Shown here in pieces: positions 8,645 to 16,942 of a stretch of 64,000 nt of DNA. The notes under the pieces were generated by a model that saw only the letters and a list, made by a program, of their open reading frames with translations, was not told the origin of the DNA and did no database searches. The stretch is from JBBSBL01 sp963735885 (GTDB taxonomy: Bacteria; Actinomycetota; Thermoleophilia; Solirubrobacterales; Solirubrobacteraceae). The position numbers and the translations under genes are program-made. The stretch is from the NCBI GenBank assembly GCA_963735885.1, contig CAVTMP010000007.1, forward strand, positions 124,001 through 188,000, read 5' to 3'. Each line of letters begins with the position of its first letter. Within the stretch, counting starts at the first letter, position 1.

Positions 8645-10388
8645 GCCGGCGCCGGGCGAGCGGGCGCGAGCCGCCGCCGTCCGGCGGCGGCTCGTCCGCG
8701 CGAGCCGCACCGCCCGGGCGCACCTCGTCGCGAGCGTCGCGCTCGGCGCCGGCGCGGCGGCGCTGGTCATCGCCCAGGCCGTGCTGCTCGCCCGGGTCAT
8801 CACGCGCGTCTTCGTCGACGGCGCGCCGCTCGCGGCGGTCGAGGGGTCGCTCGCCGCGCTCGTCGCGGTATCCCTGGGTCGCGGGCTCGTGGCCTTCGGC
8901 TTCGAGGCGATCGGCCGGGTCGGCGCCGCGCGGGTCATGGGCGAGCTGCGGGGCCGGCTCGTGCGACACCTGCTCCTCGCGCGCCCCGGCGGCCTCGCGG
9001 CCGAGCGCCGCGGCGAGCTCGCCGCGGCCGCGGTCCAGGGCGTCGACGCGCTCGAGAGCTACTTCGCGCGCTACCTCCCGCAGGCCGTGCTCGCCGTCAT
9101 CGTGCCGCTGGCGATCCTCGCCTGGGTCGTGCCGCTCGACTGGGCGGCGGCCGCGATCCTGCTCGTCACCGTCCCGCTGATCCCGATCTTCATGGTGCTG
9201 ATCGGGCGCCTCGCGGAGCGCTCGACGCGCGCGCGGTGGCAGGCGCTGGCCCGGCTGAGCGCCCACCTGCTCGACGTCGTCGAGGGCCTCGCCACCCTCC
9301 GGGCCTTCGGCCGCGCCGAGCGGCAGGCCGAGACGATCGCCGCCGCGAGCGACGCCTACCGGCGCGAGACGATGGCCACGCTGCGCGTCGCGTTCCTCTC
9401 CGCGCTCGTGCTCGAGCTGCTGGCGATGCTCGGCGTCGCGCTCGTCGCCGCGACGATCGGCGTGCAGCTCGTCGACGGGGCGCTGGGCCTCGAGGCGGGC
9501 CTCACCGTCCTGATCCTGGCGCCGGAGCTCTACCTGCCGTTGCGCAACCTCGGCGCGCAGTTCCACGCGAGCGCCGACGGCCTGGCGGCGGCGGAGCGGA
9601 TCTTCGCCGTGCTCGACGAGCCGGCGACCGTGCGGGTCCCGGCGCGCCCGGTCCCCGCGCCCGACCCCGCCGACGCCGTCGTCCGCCTCGAGCAGGTCGC
9701 CTTCGCGCATCGAGGTCGCGGCGAGCCCGTGCTCGACGGCGCCGCGCTCGCGCTGCGGCCCGGCGAGACCGTGGCGCTCGTCGGCCGCAGCGGCACCGGG
9801 AAGACGACGCTCGCCGCGCTCCTGCTCCGGCTCGCCGACCCCGACCGGGGGCGCGTGAGCTGCGGCGGCGTCGACCTCGCCGCCGTCGACCCGGCGGCCT
9901 GGCGCCGGCGGGTCGCCTGGGTGCCCCAGCGCCCGACGCTGTTCGCCGGGACCGTGGCGGAGAACGTCCGGCTGGCCGCACCGGACGCGGGCGACGCCGC
10001 CGTGGAGGGCGCGCTGCGGGCGGCGGAGGCGTGGGACGTCGTCGCCGACCTGCCCGACGGGCTCGCCACGCGCGTGGGGGACGGCGGCCGGGTCCTGTCG
10101 GCCGGCCAGGCGCAGCGGGTCGCGCTCGCCCGCGCGTTCGCGCGCGACGCGCCGCTCGTCGTGCTCGACGAGCCGACCGCGAACCTCGACCCGGGCACCG
10201 CGGAGCGCGTCGAGGCGGCGATCGCCCGCCTCGCCCGGGGGCGCACGGCGCTGTGGATCGCCCACCGGCCGGCGCTCGCCGCGCGCGCGGACCGCGTCGT
10301 GACCCTGGAGCACGGGCGCCTGCGCGAGATCCACGGCGGCGCCCACGCGCGCACGCGGGCCGGCGCCCGAGAGGAGGCGGAGCGGTGA
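8637..10388 (+). CDS. cydD: Thiol reductant ABC exporter subunit CydD
   Basis: A 583-aa half-transporter: N-terminal six-helix membrane domain (to about residue 310), then an ATPase domain with Walker A GRSGTGKTT, signature LSAGQAQR and Walker B PLVVLDEPTANLD. In other bacteria CydDC exports cysteine or glutathione and is needed to assemble cytochrome bd. Start GTG 8637 overlaps the cydB end; cydC overlaps its stop by 4 bp (GTGA). The signature has A in place of the second G of LSGGQ, as often seen in CydD. Confidence 0.93.
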   Translation: MAEPAPGERARAAAVRRRLVRASRTARAHLVASVALGAGAAALVIAQAVLLARVITRVFVDGAPLAAVEGSLAALVAVSLGRGLVAFGFEAIGRVGAARVMGELRGRLVRHLLLARPGGLAAERRGELAAAAVQGVDALESYFARYLPQAVLAVIVPLAILAWVVPLDWAAAAILLVTVPLIPIFMVLIGRLAERSTRARWQALARLSAHLLDVVEGLATLRAFGRAERQAETIAAASDAYRRETMATLRVAFLSALVLELLAMLGVALVAATIGVQLVDGALGLEAGLTVLILAPELYLPLRNLGAQFHASADGLAAAERIFAVLDEPATVRVPARPVPAPDPADAVVRLEQVAFAHRGRGEPVLDGAALALRPGETVALVGRSGTGKTTLAALLLRLADPDRGRVSCGGVDLAAVDPAAWRRRVAWVPQRPTLFAGTVAENVRLAAPDAGDAAVEGALRAAEAWDVVADLPDGLATRVGDGGRVLSAGQAQRVALARAFARDAPLVVLDEPTANLDPGTAERVEAAIARLARGRTALWIAHRPALAARADRVVTLEHGRLREIHGGAHARTRAGAREEAER

Positions 10389-12112
10389 GCGCGCTCGCCG
10401 GCGAGCGCGCTCCGGGCCGTCGGGCGGGACGGGCCCGCGCGCTGCGCCGCGCCGTCGCGGCGACCGGCAACCGGCGCGGCCGGGTCGTGCTGTCGGTGCT
10501 GCTCGGCACCGGCGCGGTGGCCGCCGCCGTCGCGCTGCTCGCGCTCTCCGGCTGGCTCATCTCGCGCGCCGCCGAGCGGCCGCCGATCCTCACGCTCGGC
10601 GTGGCGATCGTCGGCGTGCGGTTCTTCGGGATCGCCCGCGGGCTGCTGCGCTATCTCGAGCGCCTCGTCTCCCACGATCTCGCGTTCCGCACGCTGGCCG
10701 ACCTGCGGGTGCGCTGGTTCCGCGCGCTGGTCCCGCTCGTCCCGGGCGGGCTGCCCGGCCTGCGCCGCGGCGACGTGCTGAGCCGCTTCGTCGCCGACGT
10801 CGACCGCCTGCAGGACCTCTACCTCCGCGCGCTCGGGCCGCCGCTCGTCGCCGCCGCCACGATCGTGCTCGCGACGGTCGCCACGGCGATCATCCACCCG
10901 CCCGCCGCGCTCCCGCTGCTGGCCATGCTGCTCGCCGCCGCGGTGCTCGTCCCGCTCGCCACGCGCGCCGCGGCGCGGGCGGCCGGCCGCCGCCAGGCGC
11001 CGGCGCGCGCCGCGCTCACCACCGACCTCGTCGAGATCGTCGGCGGCGCACCGGAGATCGCGGTCGCGGGCCGCGAGGGCGACTGGATCGCGCGCGCGGA
11101 CCGGCACGGGGCGGACCTCGCCCGCCTCCAGGTCCGCGACGCGCTGGCCGGCGGCGTGGCGGCGGGCCTCGGCACGTCGCTCGCCGGCGCGGCGGCCGCG
11201 GCCGTCGCCTGGGCCACGATCCCGGCCGTCCACGCCGGCACGCTCGACGGCACGCTGCTCGCGGCCCTCGTGCTGCTCGCGATGGCGTCGTTCGAGGGCG
11301 TCCAGCCGCTCGGCGCCGCCGCCCAGTCGCTCGACGCGTGCGCGGACGCGGCCGAGCGCCTCGAGGCGATCGCCGACCGTCCGCCGCCGGTCGCCGACCC
11401 CGGGGCCCCCGCCCCGCTGCCGCCGGCCGGGGCGCTGAGCGCCGAGGCCCTGCGCGTCCGCTTCACCCCCGCCGGGCCATGGATCCTCGACGGCGCCGAC
11501 CTGCGCCTCGAGCCCGGTCGGTCGATCGCGCTCGTCGGCCCGAGCGGGGCGGGCAAGACGACGCTCGCCGAGGCGCTCGTGCGCTTCCGCGACCCCGACG
11601 GGGGACGGGTGGCGCTCGGCGGCCTCGACCTGCGCGAGGCCGCCCAGGACGACGTGCGCGCGGCGGTGCGGCTCGACGGCCAGGACGCGCACCTCTTCGC
11701 CACGACGCTGCGCGCGAACGTCGGCCTCGCCCGGCCCGAGGCCGAGCCCGGGGCGATCTCGGCGGCGCTCGGCCGTGCCGGGCTCGGCGCCTGGGCGGCG
11801 GGGCTGCCCGACGGGCTCGACACCGAGGTCGGCGAGCTCGGCGCGCGCGTGTCCGGCGGCCAGCGCCAGCGGATCGCCGCGGCGCGGCTGCTGCTCGCCG
11901 ACGCCCGCTTCCTGATCTTCGACGAGCCCGCCGCGCACCTCGACCCGGCCGGCGCCCGCGCGCTGCTGCGCGAGCTCGCCGCGACCGCGCGCCGCACCGG
12001 ACGGGGCGTGCTCGTCATCAGCCACGTGCAGGACGGGCTCGAGGCCTTCGACGAGGTGCTCGCGCTCGAGGGCGGGCGGATCGTGGCGCGGGGCGGCGGG
12101 CAGATCGCCTAG
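10385..12112 (+). CDS. cydC: Thiol reductant ABC exporter subunit CydC
   Basis: A 575-aa partner of CydD: membrane domain first, then ATPase with Walker A GPSGAGKTT, signature VSGGQRQR and Walker B FLIFDEPAAHLD. It probably acts with CydD as a heterodimer in thiol export and bd-oxidase assembly. GTG 10385 overlaps the cydD stop. The TAG stop (12110-12112) is interlocked with the stop of the convergent GH31 gene through the self-complementary tetramer CTAG, leaving no intergenic space. Last gene of cydABDC; the frame is intact. Confidence 0.93.
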   Translation: MSALAGERAPGRRAGRARALRRAVAATGNRRGRVVLSVLLGTGAVAAAVALLALSGWLISRAAERPPILTLGVAIVGVRFFGIARGLLRYLERLVSHDLAFRTLADLRVRWFRALVPLVPGGLPGLRRGDVLSRFVADVDRLQDLYLRALGPPLVAAATIVLATVATAIIHPPAALPLLAMLLAAAVLVPLATRAAARAAGRRQAPARAALTTDLVEIVGGAPEIAVAGREGDWIARADRHGADLARLQVRDALAGGVAAGLGTSLAGAAAAAVAWATIPAVHAGTLDGTLLAALVLLAMASFEGVQPLGAAAQSLDACADAAERLEAIADRPPPVADPGAPAPLPPAGALSAEALRVRFTPAGPWILDGADLRLEPGRSIALVGPSGAGKTTLAEALVRFRDPDGGRVALGGLDLREAAQDDVRAAVRLDGQDAHLFATTLRANVGLARPEAEPGAISAALGRAGLGAWAAGLPDGLDTEVGELGARVSGGQRQRIAAARLLLADARFLIFDEPAAHLDPAGARALLRELAATARRTGRGVLVISHVQDGLEAFDEVLALEGGRIVARGGGQIA

Positions 12113-14609
12113 CGCCGGCACCCCGCCACGGCCACCGCACCGCGGCGGAGCGCGACGGTCGTCCGCAGCACCGTCGTCGCGGCGTCGTAGGACCACGCGG
12201 TGCGCGGCAGGCGGCGCCCGCCGACCGCGACCGCGCACGGGCGCAGCGGCCGCTCGAGCGTGCCGAGCGCGGCCTCGATCGCGTACGCGCGCAGGCGGCG
12301 CCCCGCGATGGTGAGCGTCCAGCGACCGCGCCCCTCGACCGAGCGCGCCCGCTCGCCGGGCCCGATCGCCGACGCGGAGCGCCCGCGCGGGAAGGCGAGC
12401 AGCCGCCGGGTGCCGGCGCGCTCCGCGAGCCCGGTGACGCCGGGCGCGGCGTACGGCGCGAGCGTGTCGACGTCGGCGCTCAGCAGCGGCAGCACCGCCC
12501 CGGCGCGCACCAGCAGCGGGAGCTCGGCGTCGGGCGCGGGCAGCGTCGCGGCGCGGCGCCCCGCCAGCAGCGCCGGGCGGGCGAGCGCGATCGTGCCCGG
12601 GCGCCTCGCGCCATTCCACCGAGCGCCAGAGGTCGACCCACTCCCCGCCGGGGAGGTAGGCGCGGCGCGCGGTCGCGCCCGGCTCGAGCACCGGCGCGGC
12701 GAGCAGGTCGGGGCCGAACAGGTACTCGTCCTCGCGGGCGGCGGCCTGCGGGTCGTCCGGGGCGACGAGCGCGAGGTGGCGCATGAGCGGGAGCCCGGTG
12801 CGGTCGTAGGCGCGCTCGGCGGCGGCGAGGTACGGGCAGCAGCTGCGTGCGGAGCTTCGCGTAGCGCCGCCAGACCGGGAGCACGTCGGGGTCGTAGATC
12901 TGCGGGCGCCCGGCGCCGCCGATCCCGTCGGCCTCGGTGCGCATGACGCCCGAGGCGAATCCGACCTCGATCCAGCGCCGCAGGAGATCGGGCGTGAGCT
13001 TCGGCGCCGTCAGCGTGAAGAAGCCGCCGATGTCCGAGCCCCAGAGGCTCACGCCGGAGAGGCCCATGGTCAGGCCGTTGCGCACGGCGGAGGCGAGGCC
13101 GTCGAAGCCCCACGTCGTGCTCGGGTCGCCGCCCCAGACGATCTGGGCGTGCCGCGCGGTGCCCGTCCAGCCCGAGCGGCTGAAGCGGGCCAGCGGCCGC
13201 GGCGCGCGCTCCGCGTAGCGGTGGGCGGCGCGGTGGTAGGCCGTGGCGTAGGCGTTGTGCAGCGCGGTGCCCGCGCGCCCGCCGGAGGGCGCCGCGTCGG
13301 TCGGCGTGTACTCGCCGAAGTCCTCCATCCAGCCGTCGTAGCCGTGGTCGACGGCTTCGGCCAGGCGCGCCTGGAACGCCGCCTCGCCGGCCGGGGCGAG
13401 GAGGTCGTACTGGCCGACGTCGAAGAAGCTCGAGGTGAAGTAGCGATACACGTAGGGCGAGCCGTCCGCCCGGCGGGTCAGCGCGCCCGCCGCCACCGCG
13501 GAGTCGAAGGCCGACGCGTAGCGCACGCAGACCATCGGGTTGAAGTAGGTCGTCACCGCGAGGCCGGCGGCGTGGAAGCGCGCCGCGCGCGCCCGCTCGC
13601 GGTCCTCGTTGCCCTCCTGGGCCCCGCACGGCAGGTAGTGCGTGTAGGTCTGCCCGACCGAGGCCGGCGCGTCGGCCGCCCGCAGGCGGTCGATGCTCTC
13701 CTGCTCGCCGGCCTTCGGCTGGAACCAGGGGCCGAAGTACCACGGCGCGGCGGCGCGGGGCTGGCGGCCCGTCGCGGCGGTGAACCGGCGCAGGACGTCG
13801 GCCGGCCGCGGGCCCGCGAACACGCGCAGGTCGATCCGCGGCGCGTCGACCTCCGCGCTCCAGGCGCCGGGGCGGTCGCTGCCGAGGCGGAACCGGCTCT
13901 GCTCGTCGTCGTCCACCAGCACGCCGTAGCCGCGGGTGGAGAGCAGCCAGGGGACCGGGTAGTAGGTGGCGTCGTCGCGCGGCAGCCAGCCGGGGGCGGG
14001 GATGATCGCGCCGAGCGCCGCCCGCTCGGCGGGGAGGTAGGGCCCCTCCGCGACGTAGTTCTCGACGGTCCCGCCGCGCTGGTCGACGGCGTTCGAGCGC
14101 TCGCCGAAGCCGAGGTCGCGCTCACCGGCGGGCGCGTCGAAGGCGATGCCGGTGCGCTCGACGGCGTCCGCGCCCGCGCCCGTCACGCGACCGCCGATCC
14201 GCACGACGCCGGGCCCCGCCGGAGCGACCCGCAGCGCGATCCGGCGCCCGGCCGGGTCGTCGGTGGCGAGCTCGGCGAGGTAGGTGCCGCCGTCGCGGCG
14301 GGCGGCGAGCGCCTGCGTGGCGTGGAACCATCGCCCGCCGGCCTGGAAGCCGAGCGGTCCGGTCGGCCCGGGCCCGGCGGCACCGGCCTGGCGCAGGACG
14401 GTGCCGGCGCGGCGGTCGACCAGGGTCAGGCGGAACGGGCTCGCGTCGATCTCGGCGCCGAGCCGGCCCGCGCGGACGCCGTGGGCGGATCCGGCGGCCG
14501 CGGCCGGGACCGCGATCGCCGTGGCGAGGGCGAGGGCGACGGCGGCCGCGGCGGGGCGGCGGACCGGGACCACGGCCGGGAGGGGAAGAGGGGTCGGGCG
14601 GCACCGCAC
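12109..14609 (-). CDS. Exported glycoside hydrolase family 31 (alpha-glucosidase/xylosidase-type), two frameshifts
   Basis: An ~830-aa GH31 enzyme. The first ~40 residues form a signal peptide ending in AAAAGSAHG, so it is secreted. The catalytic barrel shows DGWMEDFGEYTP, with the nucleophile Asp in WMEDFGE, and SRSGWTGTARHAQIVWGGD, with the likely acid/base Asp at the end. The C-terminal beta domains follow (LPGGEWVDLW, PLLVRAGAVLPLL). Extra bases near 12833 and 12595 break the frame; removing both gives a length divisible by 3. Start GTG 14609. It should cleave alpha-linked glucosides or xylosides outside the cell. No transporter lies beside it. Confidence 0.88.
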
Positions 14610-14720
14610 GAGACCTCACATCCAAGCGGGCGGCCCGCGCCCGCGTCAAGCGGCAACCGGGCGACGGCGGGCCGCCCGCCCCTCAATGCCGAGCGCCCGG
14701 GTGCCGATACGGGCCACAGC

Positions 14721-15092
14721 ATGTCCACGGCCGTGATCGTCATCGTCGCGCTCGTCCTGCTGGCCGCCCTGTGGTGGGTGGTGACCCGCAACGCGTTCAT
14801 CCGCGCGCGCAACAAGTGCGACGAGGCGTGGAGCGGGGTCGACGTCCAGCTGGGGCGCCGCCACGACCTCGTGCCGAACCTCGTCGCGACCGTGAAGGGC
14901 TACGCGGAGCACGAGTCCGGCGTCCTGGCGCGGGTCGCCGCCAACGCGCAGGCCTACAACACGCGCATCCAGGTGTTCCCCGCCTCGATCGTCGCGGGCC
15001 GGCGCTTCCACCCCCGCGAGTACTTCGAGATCGCCGATCCCGCCGAGCGCGCGACGCCCGAGGTCTCCTTCGCGCAGCCCTCGCCGGCCTGA
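14721..15092 (+). CDS. LemA family protein lacking its central helices (internal in-frame deletion)
   Basis: The N-terminal membrane anchor (VIVIVALVLLAALWWVVTRN) and the LemA signature DVQLGRRHDLVPNLVATVKGY are normal, and so is the C-terminal part (AYNTRIQVFPASIVAGRRF, REYFEIADPAER). At 123 aa it is about 60-70 residues shorter than usual. The segment that normally holds the AEAYP and EENRIA-type helices is missing between ARVAANAQ and AYNTRIQ, with the frame kept. LemA folds as a helical bundle that needs these helices, so this copy is probably non-functional, or the assembly has lost the segment. The DUF3137-like gene follows 39 bp downstream, a usual partnership. Confidence 0.85.
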   Translation: MSTAVIVIVALVLLAALWWVVTRNAFIRARNKCDEAWSGVDVQLGRRHDLVPNLVATVKGYAEHESGVLARVAANAQAYNTRIQVFPASIVAGRRFHPREYFEIADPAERATPEVSFAQPSPA

Positions 15093-15131
15093 GCCCCGCC
15101 CCGCCGCGCACGCGGCGGCCCACTTCCCGCC

Positions 15132-16049
15132 ATGAGCACCGCACCTCCCCTCTCCCCTTCCACCGCCGGCTTCCCGGCGAACGCCGACTCGACGCGACGC
15201 GCCCACTTCCGCGAGGCGCTCAACACGCGGCTCGCGGCCTACTCGCTCGTGGTCGGCGTGGCGGTCGCGGTGCTGTACGGCTCCGCGCAGCACAGCCCGG
15301 CGATCATCCTGGGCGGCGGGCTCGGCGTGATCGCCCTCGTCTTCGCCGTCGCCTGGCTGGCGGCCGATCGCCGCGCGGAGGTCGACTTCTTCGGCGCCCT
15401 GGCCGAGGAGACGGGGCTGCAGGAGATGCCCGAGGGCGGGCGCCTCTTCCCGACCACGCCCCTGCTCGCCGCCGGCACGCGGCGGCGCCTCGAGCACCTG
15501 CTCGCCGGCCCGCTCGTGGGCAGCGACGAGCACGGGCGCCAGTGCCTGCTCGCCCACTACACCTACGAGACGGCCCATGAGGATCCGGACCTCGGAAGCC
15601 TCGCCGAGGCGGTCCGGGAGCATCGCTTCACGCTCTGCGCGATCGACCTGCCGCAGACGACCTCCCGCTTCCCGGGGGTGTACGTCCGCCGCCGTCAGGG
15701 GGTCGCCGAGCAGGCCAACGGCGGCGACTGGCTCGCCGGCGAGCGGGTCCACGCGCTGGAGGTCGAGAGCGCCGCGTTCACCGATGCCTACGAGCTGAAC
15801 GTCAGCGACGACCAGGACGAGGTCGTCGCGCGGCAGCTGCTCGCGCCCTCGCTCGTCGTGTGGCTCGCCGAGCATCCCCTGCGGCCGGGCTTCGAGCTCC
15901 GGGCGGGGAGCCTCGTCGTCTTCTGCCCGGGGCACCTCGACGACGCCGGCCGGTTCACGTGGCTGCGCGACGCGGCGGCGAGGCTCGCGGAGAGCGTCGC
16001 GCGCGAGGCCGCCCCGGCGCCCGGGCCGCTCTCGCCGCCGGTCCTCTGA
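15132..16049 (+). CDS. DUF3137-like membrane protein, partner of LemA
   Basis: A 305-aa protein with two hydrophobic helices near the N-terminus (AAYSLVVGVAVAVLYG; AIILGGGLGVIALVFAVAWLAA) and a long soluble domain with LAHYTYETAHEDPD and LCAIDLPQTTSRFPGVYVR. This layout and its place directly after lemA fit the DUF3137 group often found beside LemA. No catalytic motif is visible. The family match comes from layout and context more than from a diagnostic motif. The frame is intact. Confidence 0.6.
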   Translation: MSTAPPLSPSTAGFPANADSTRRAHFREALNTRLAAYSLVVGVAVAVLYGSAQHSPAIILGGGLGVIALVFAVAWLAADRRAEVDFFGALAEETGLQEMPEGGRLFPTTPLLAAGTRRRLEHLLAGPLVGSDEHGRQCLLAHYTYETAHEDPDLGSLAEAVREHRFTLCAIDLPQTTSRFPGVYVRRRQGVAEQANGGDWLAGERVHALEVESAAFTDAYELNVSDDQDEVVARQLLAPSLVVWLAEHPLRPGFELRAGSLVVFCPGHLDDAGRFTWLRDAAARLAESVAREAAPAPGPLSPPVL

Positions 16050-16131
16050 ACCGGACGTTCACCCGCCCCGGTTGACGCCCGCGGGATGATCCGGGGCGAC
16101 CGTCCGCCGCCGCCGCGAAGGGAGCCGTCAG

Positions 16132-16932
16132 ATGCCGGAGATGACCGCCTACGCCCCGGGCACGCCGTCCTGGATCGACCTCGCCTCGCCCGACCCCGAC
16201 GCGTCCGTGGCCTTCTACGGCGCGCTGTTCGGCTGGGAGGCCGGCGAGCCGGGGCCGGTCGAGCAGACCGGCGGCTACCGGATGTTCGGCCTGCGCGGCC
16301 AGGACGTCGCAGGGCTCGGGCCGATCCAGAACGAGGGCCAGCCACCCGCCTGGAGCACCTACGTGACGGTCGAGGACGCCGGAGCGACGGCGGACCGGGT
16401 CCGCGCGGCCGGCGGGACGGTGCTCGTGGAGCCGATGGACGTCATGGAGGCGGGCCGGATGGCGGTGTTCCTGGACCCCGGGGGCGCGGCGTTCAGCGTC
16501 TGGCAGCCGCACGGGCACATCGGCGCCGGCCTGGCCAACGAGCCGGCCACGGTCGTCTGGAACGAGCTGTCCTCCCGCGACGTCGACGCCGCGAAGGCGT
16601 TCTACGGCGAGGTCTTCGGCTGGGACGCGGAGACGTCGCCCGTGCCGGGCCCGAACGGCGAGGTCGACTACACCCAGTGGAAGGTCGGCGACCGCGTGGT
16701 CGGCGGCGCGTTGCCGATGCCCGAGGCGGCGCCGGCCGGGACACCGCCGTTCTGGCTCGTCTACTTCGGGGTCCGGGACACGGACGCCGCCGTGGCGAAG
16801 GCCCGCGAGCTCGGCGGCAGCGTGATGATGGAGCCGACCGACATCCCGGTCGGGCGCTTCGCGGTGCTCGCCGATCCGCAGGGCGCCGCGTTCGCGGTCA
16901 TCGCGATGGCGCCGGACGCCGCCGCCGCGTAG
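16132..16932 (+). CDS. VOC (glyoxalase/bleomycin-resistance fold) family protein, two domains
   Basis: A 266-aa protein of two similar VOC halves: TPSWIDLASPDPDASVAFYGALFGW at the start and VVWNELSSRDVDAAKAFYGEVFGW near residue 140, each ending in a GAAFSVWQP or GAAFAVIAM strand. Duplicated VOC proteins of this size are common in actinobacteria and include dioxygenases, isomerases and uncharacterised hydroxylase-like members. The metal ligands and substrate cannot be assigned with confidence. A clear ribosome site (AAGGGAG, 8 nt before ATG) supports the start. Confidence 0.88.
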   Translation: MPEMTAYAPGTPSWIDLASPDPDASVAFYGALFGWEAGEPGPVEQTGGYRMFGLRGQDVAGLGPIQNEGQPPAWSTYVTVEDAGATADRVRAAGGTVLVEPMDVMEAGRMAVFLDPGGAAFSVWQPHGHIGAGLANEPATVVWNELSSRDVDAAKAFYGEVFGWDAETSPVPGPNGEVDYTQWKVGDRVVGGALPMPEAAPAGTPPFWLVYFGVRDTDAAVAKARELGGSVMMEPTDIPVGRFAVLADPQGAAFAVIAMAPDAAAA

Positions 16933-16942
16933 GCGCGGTCGC

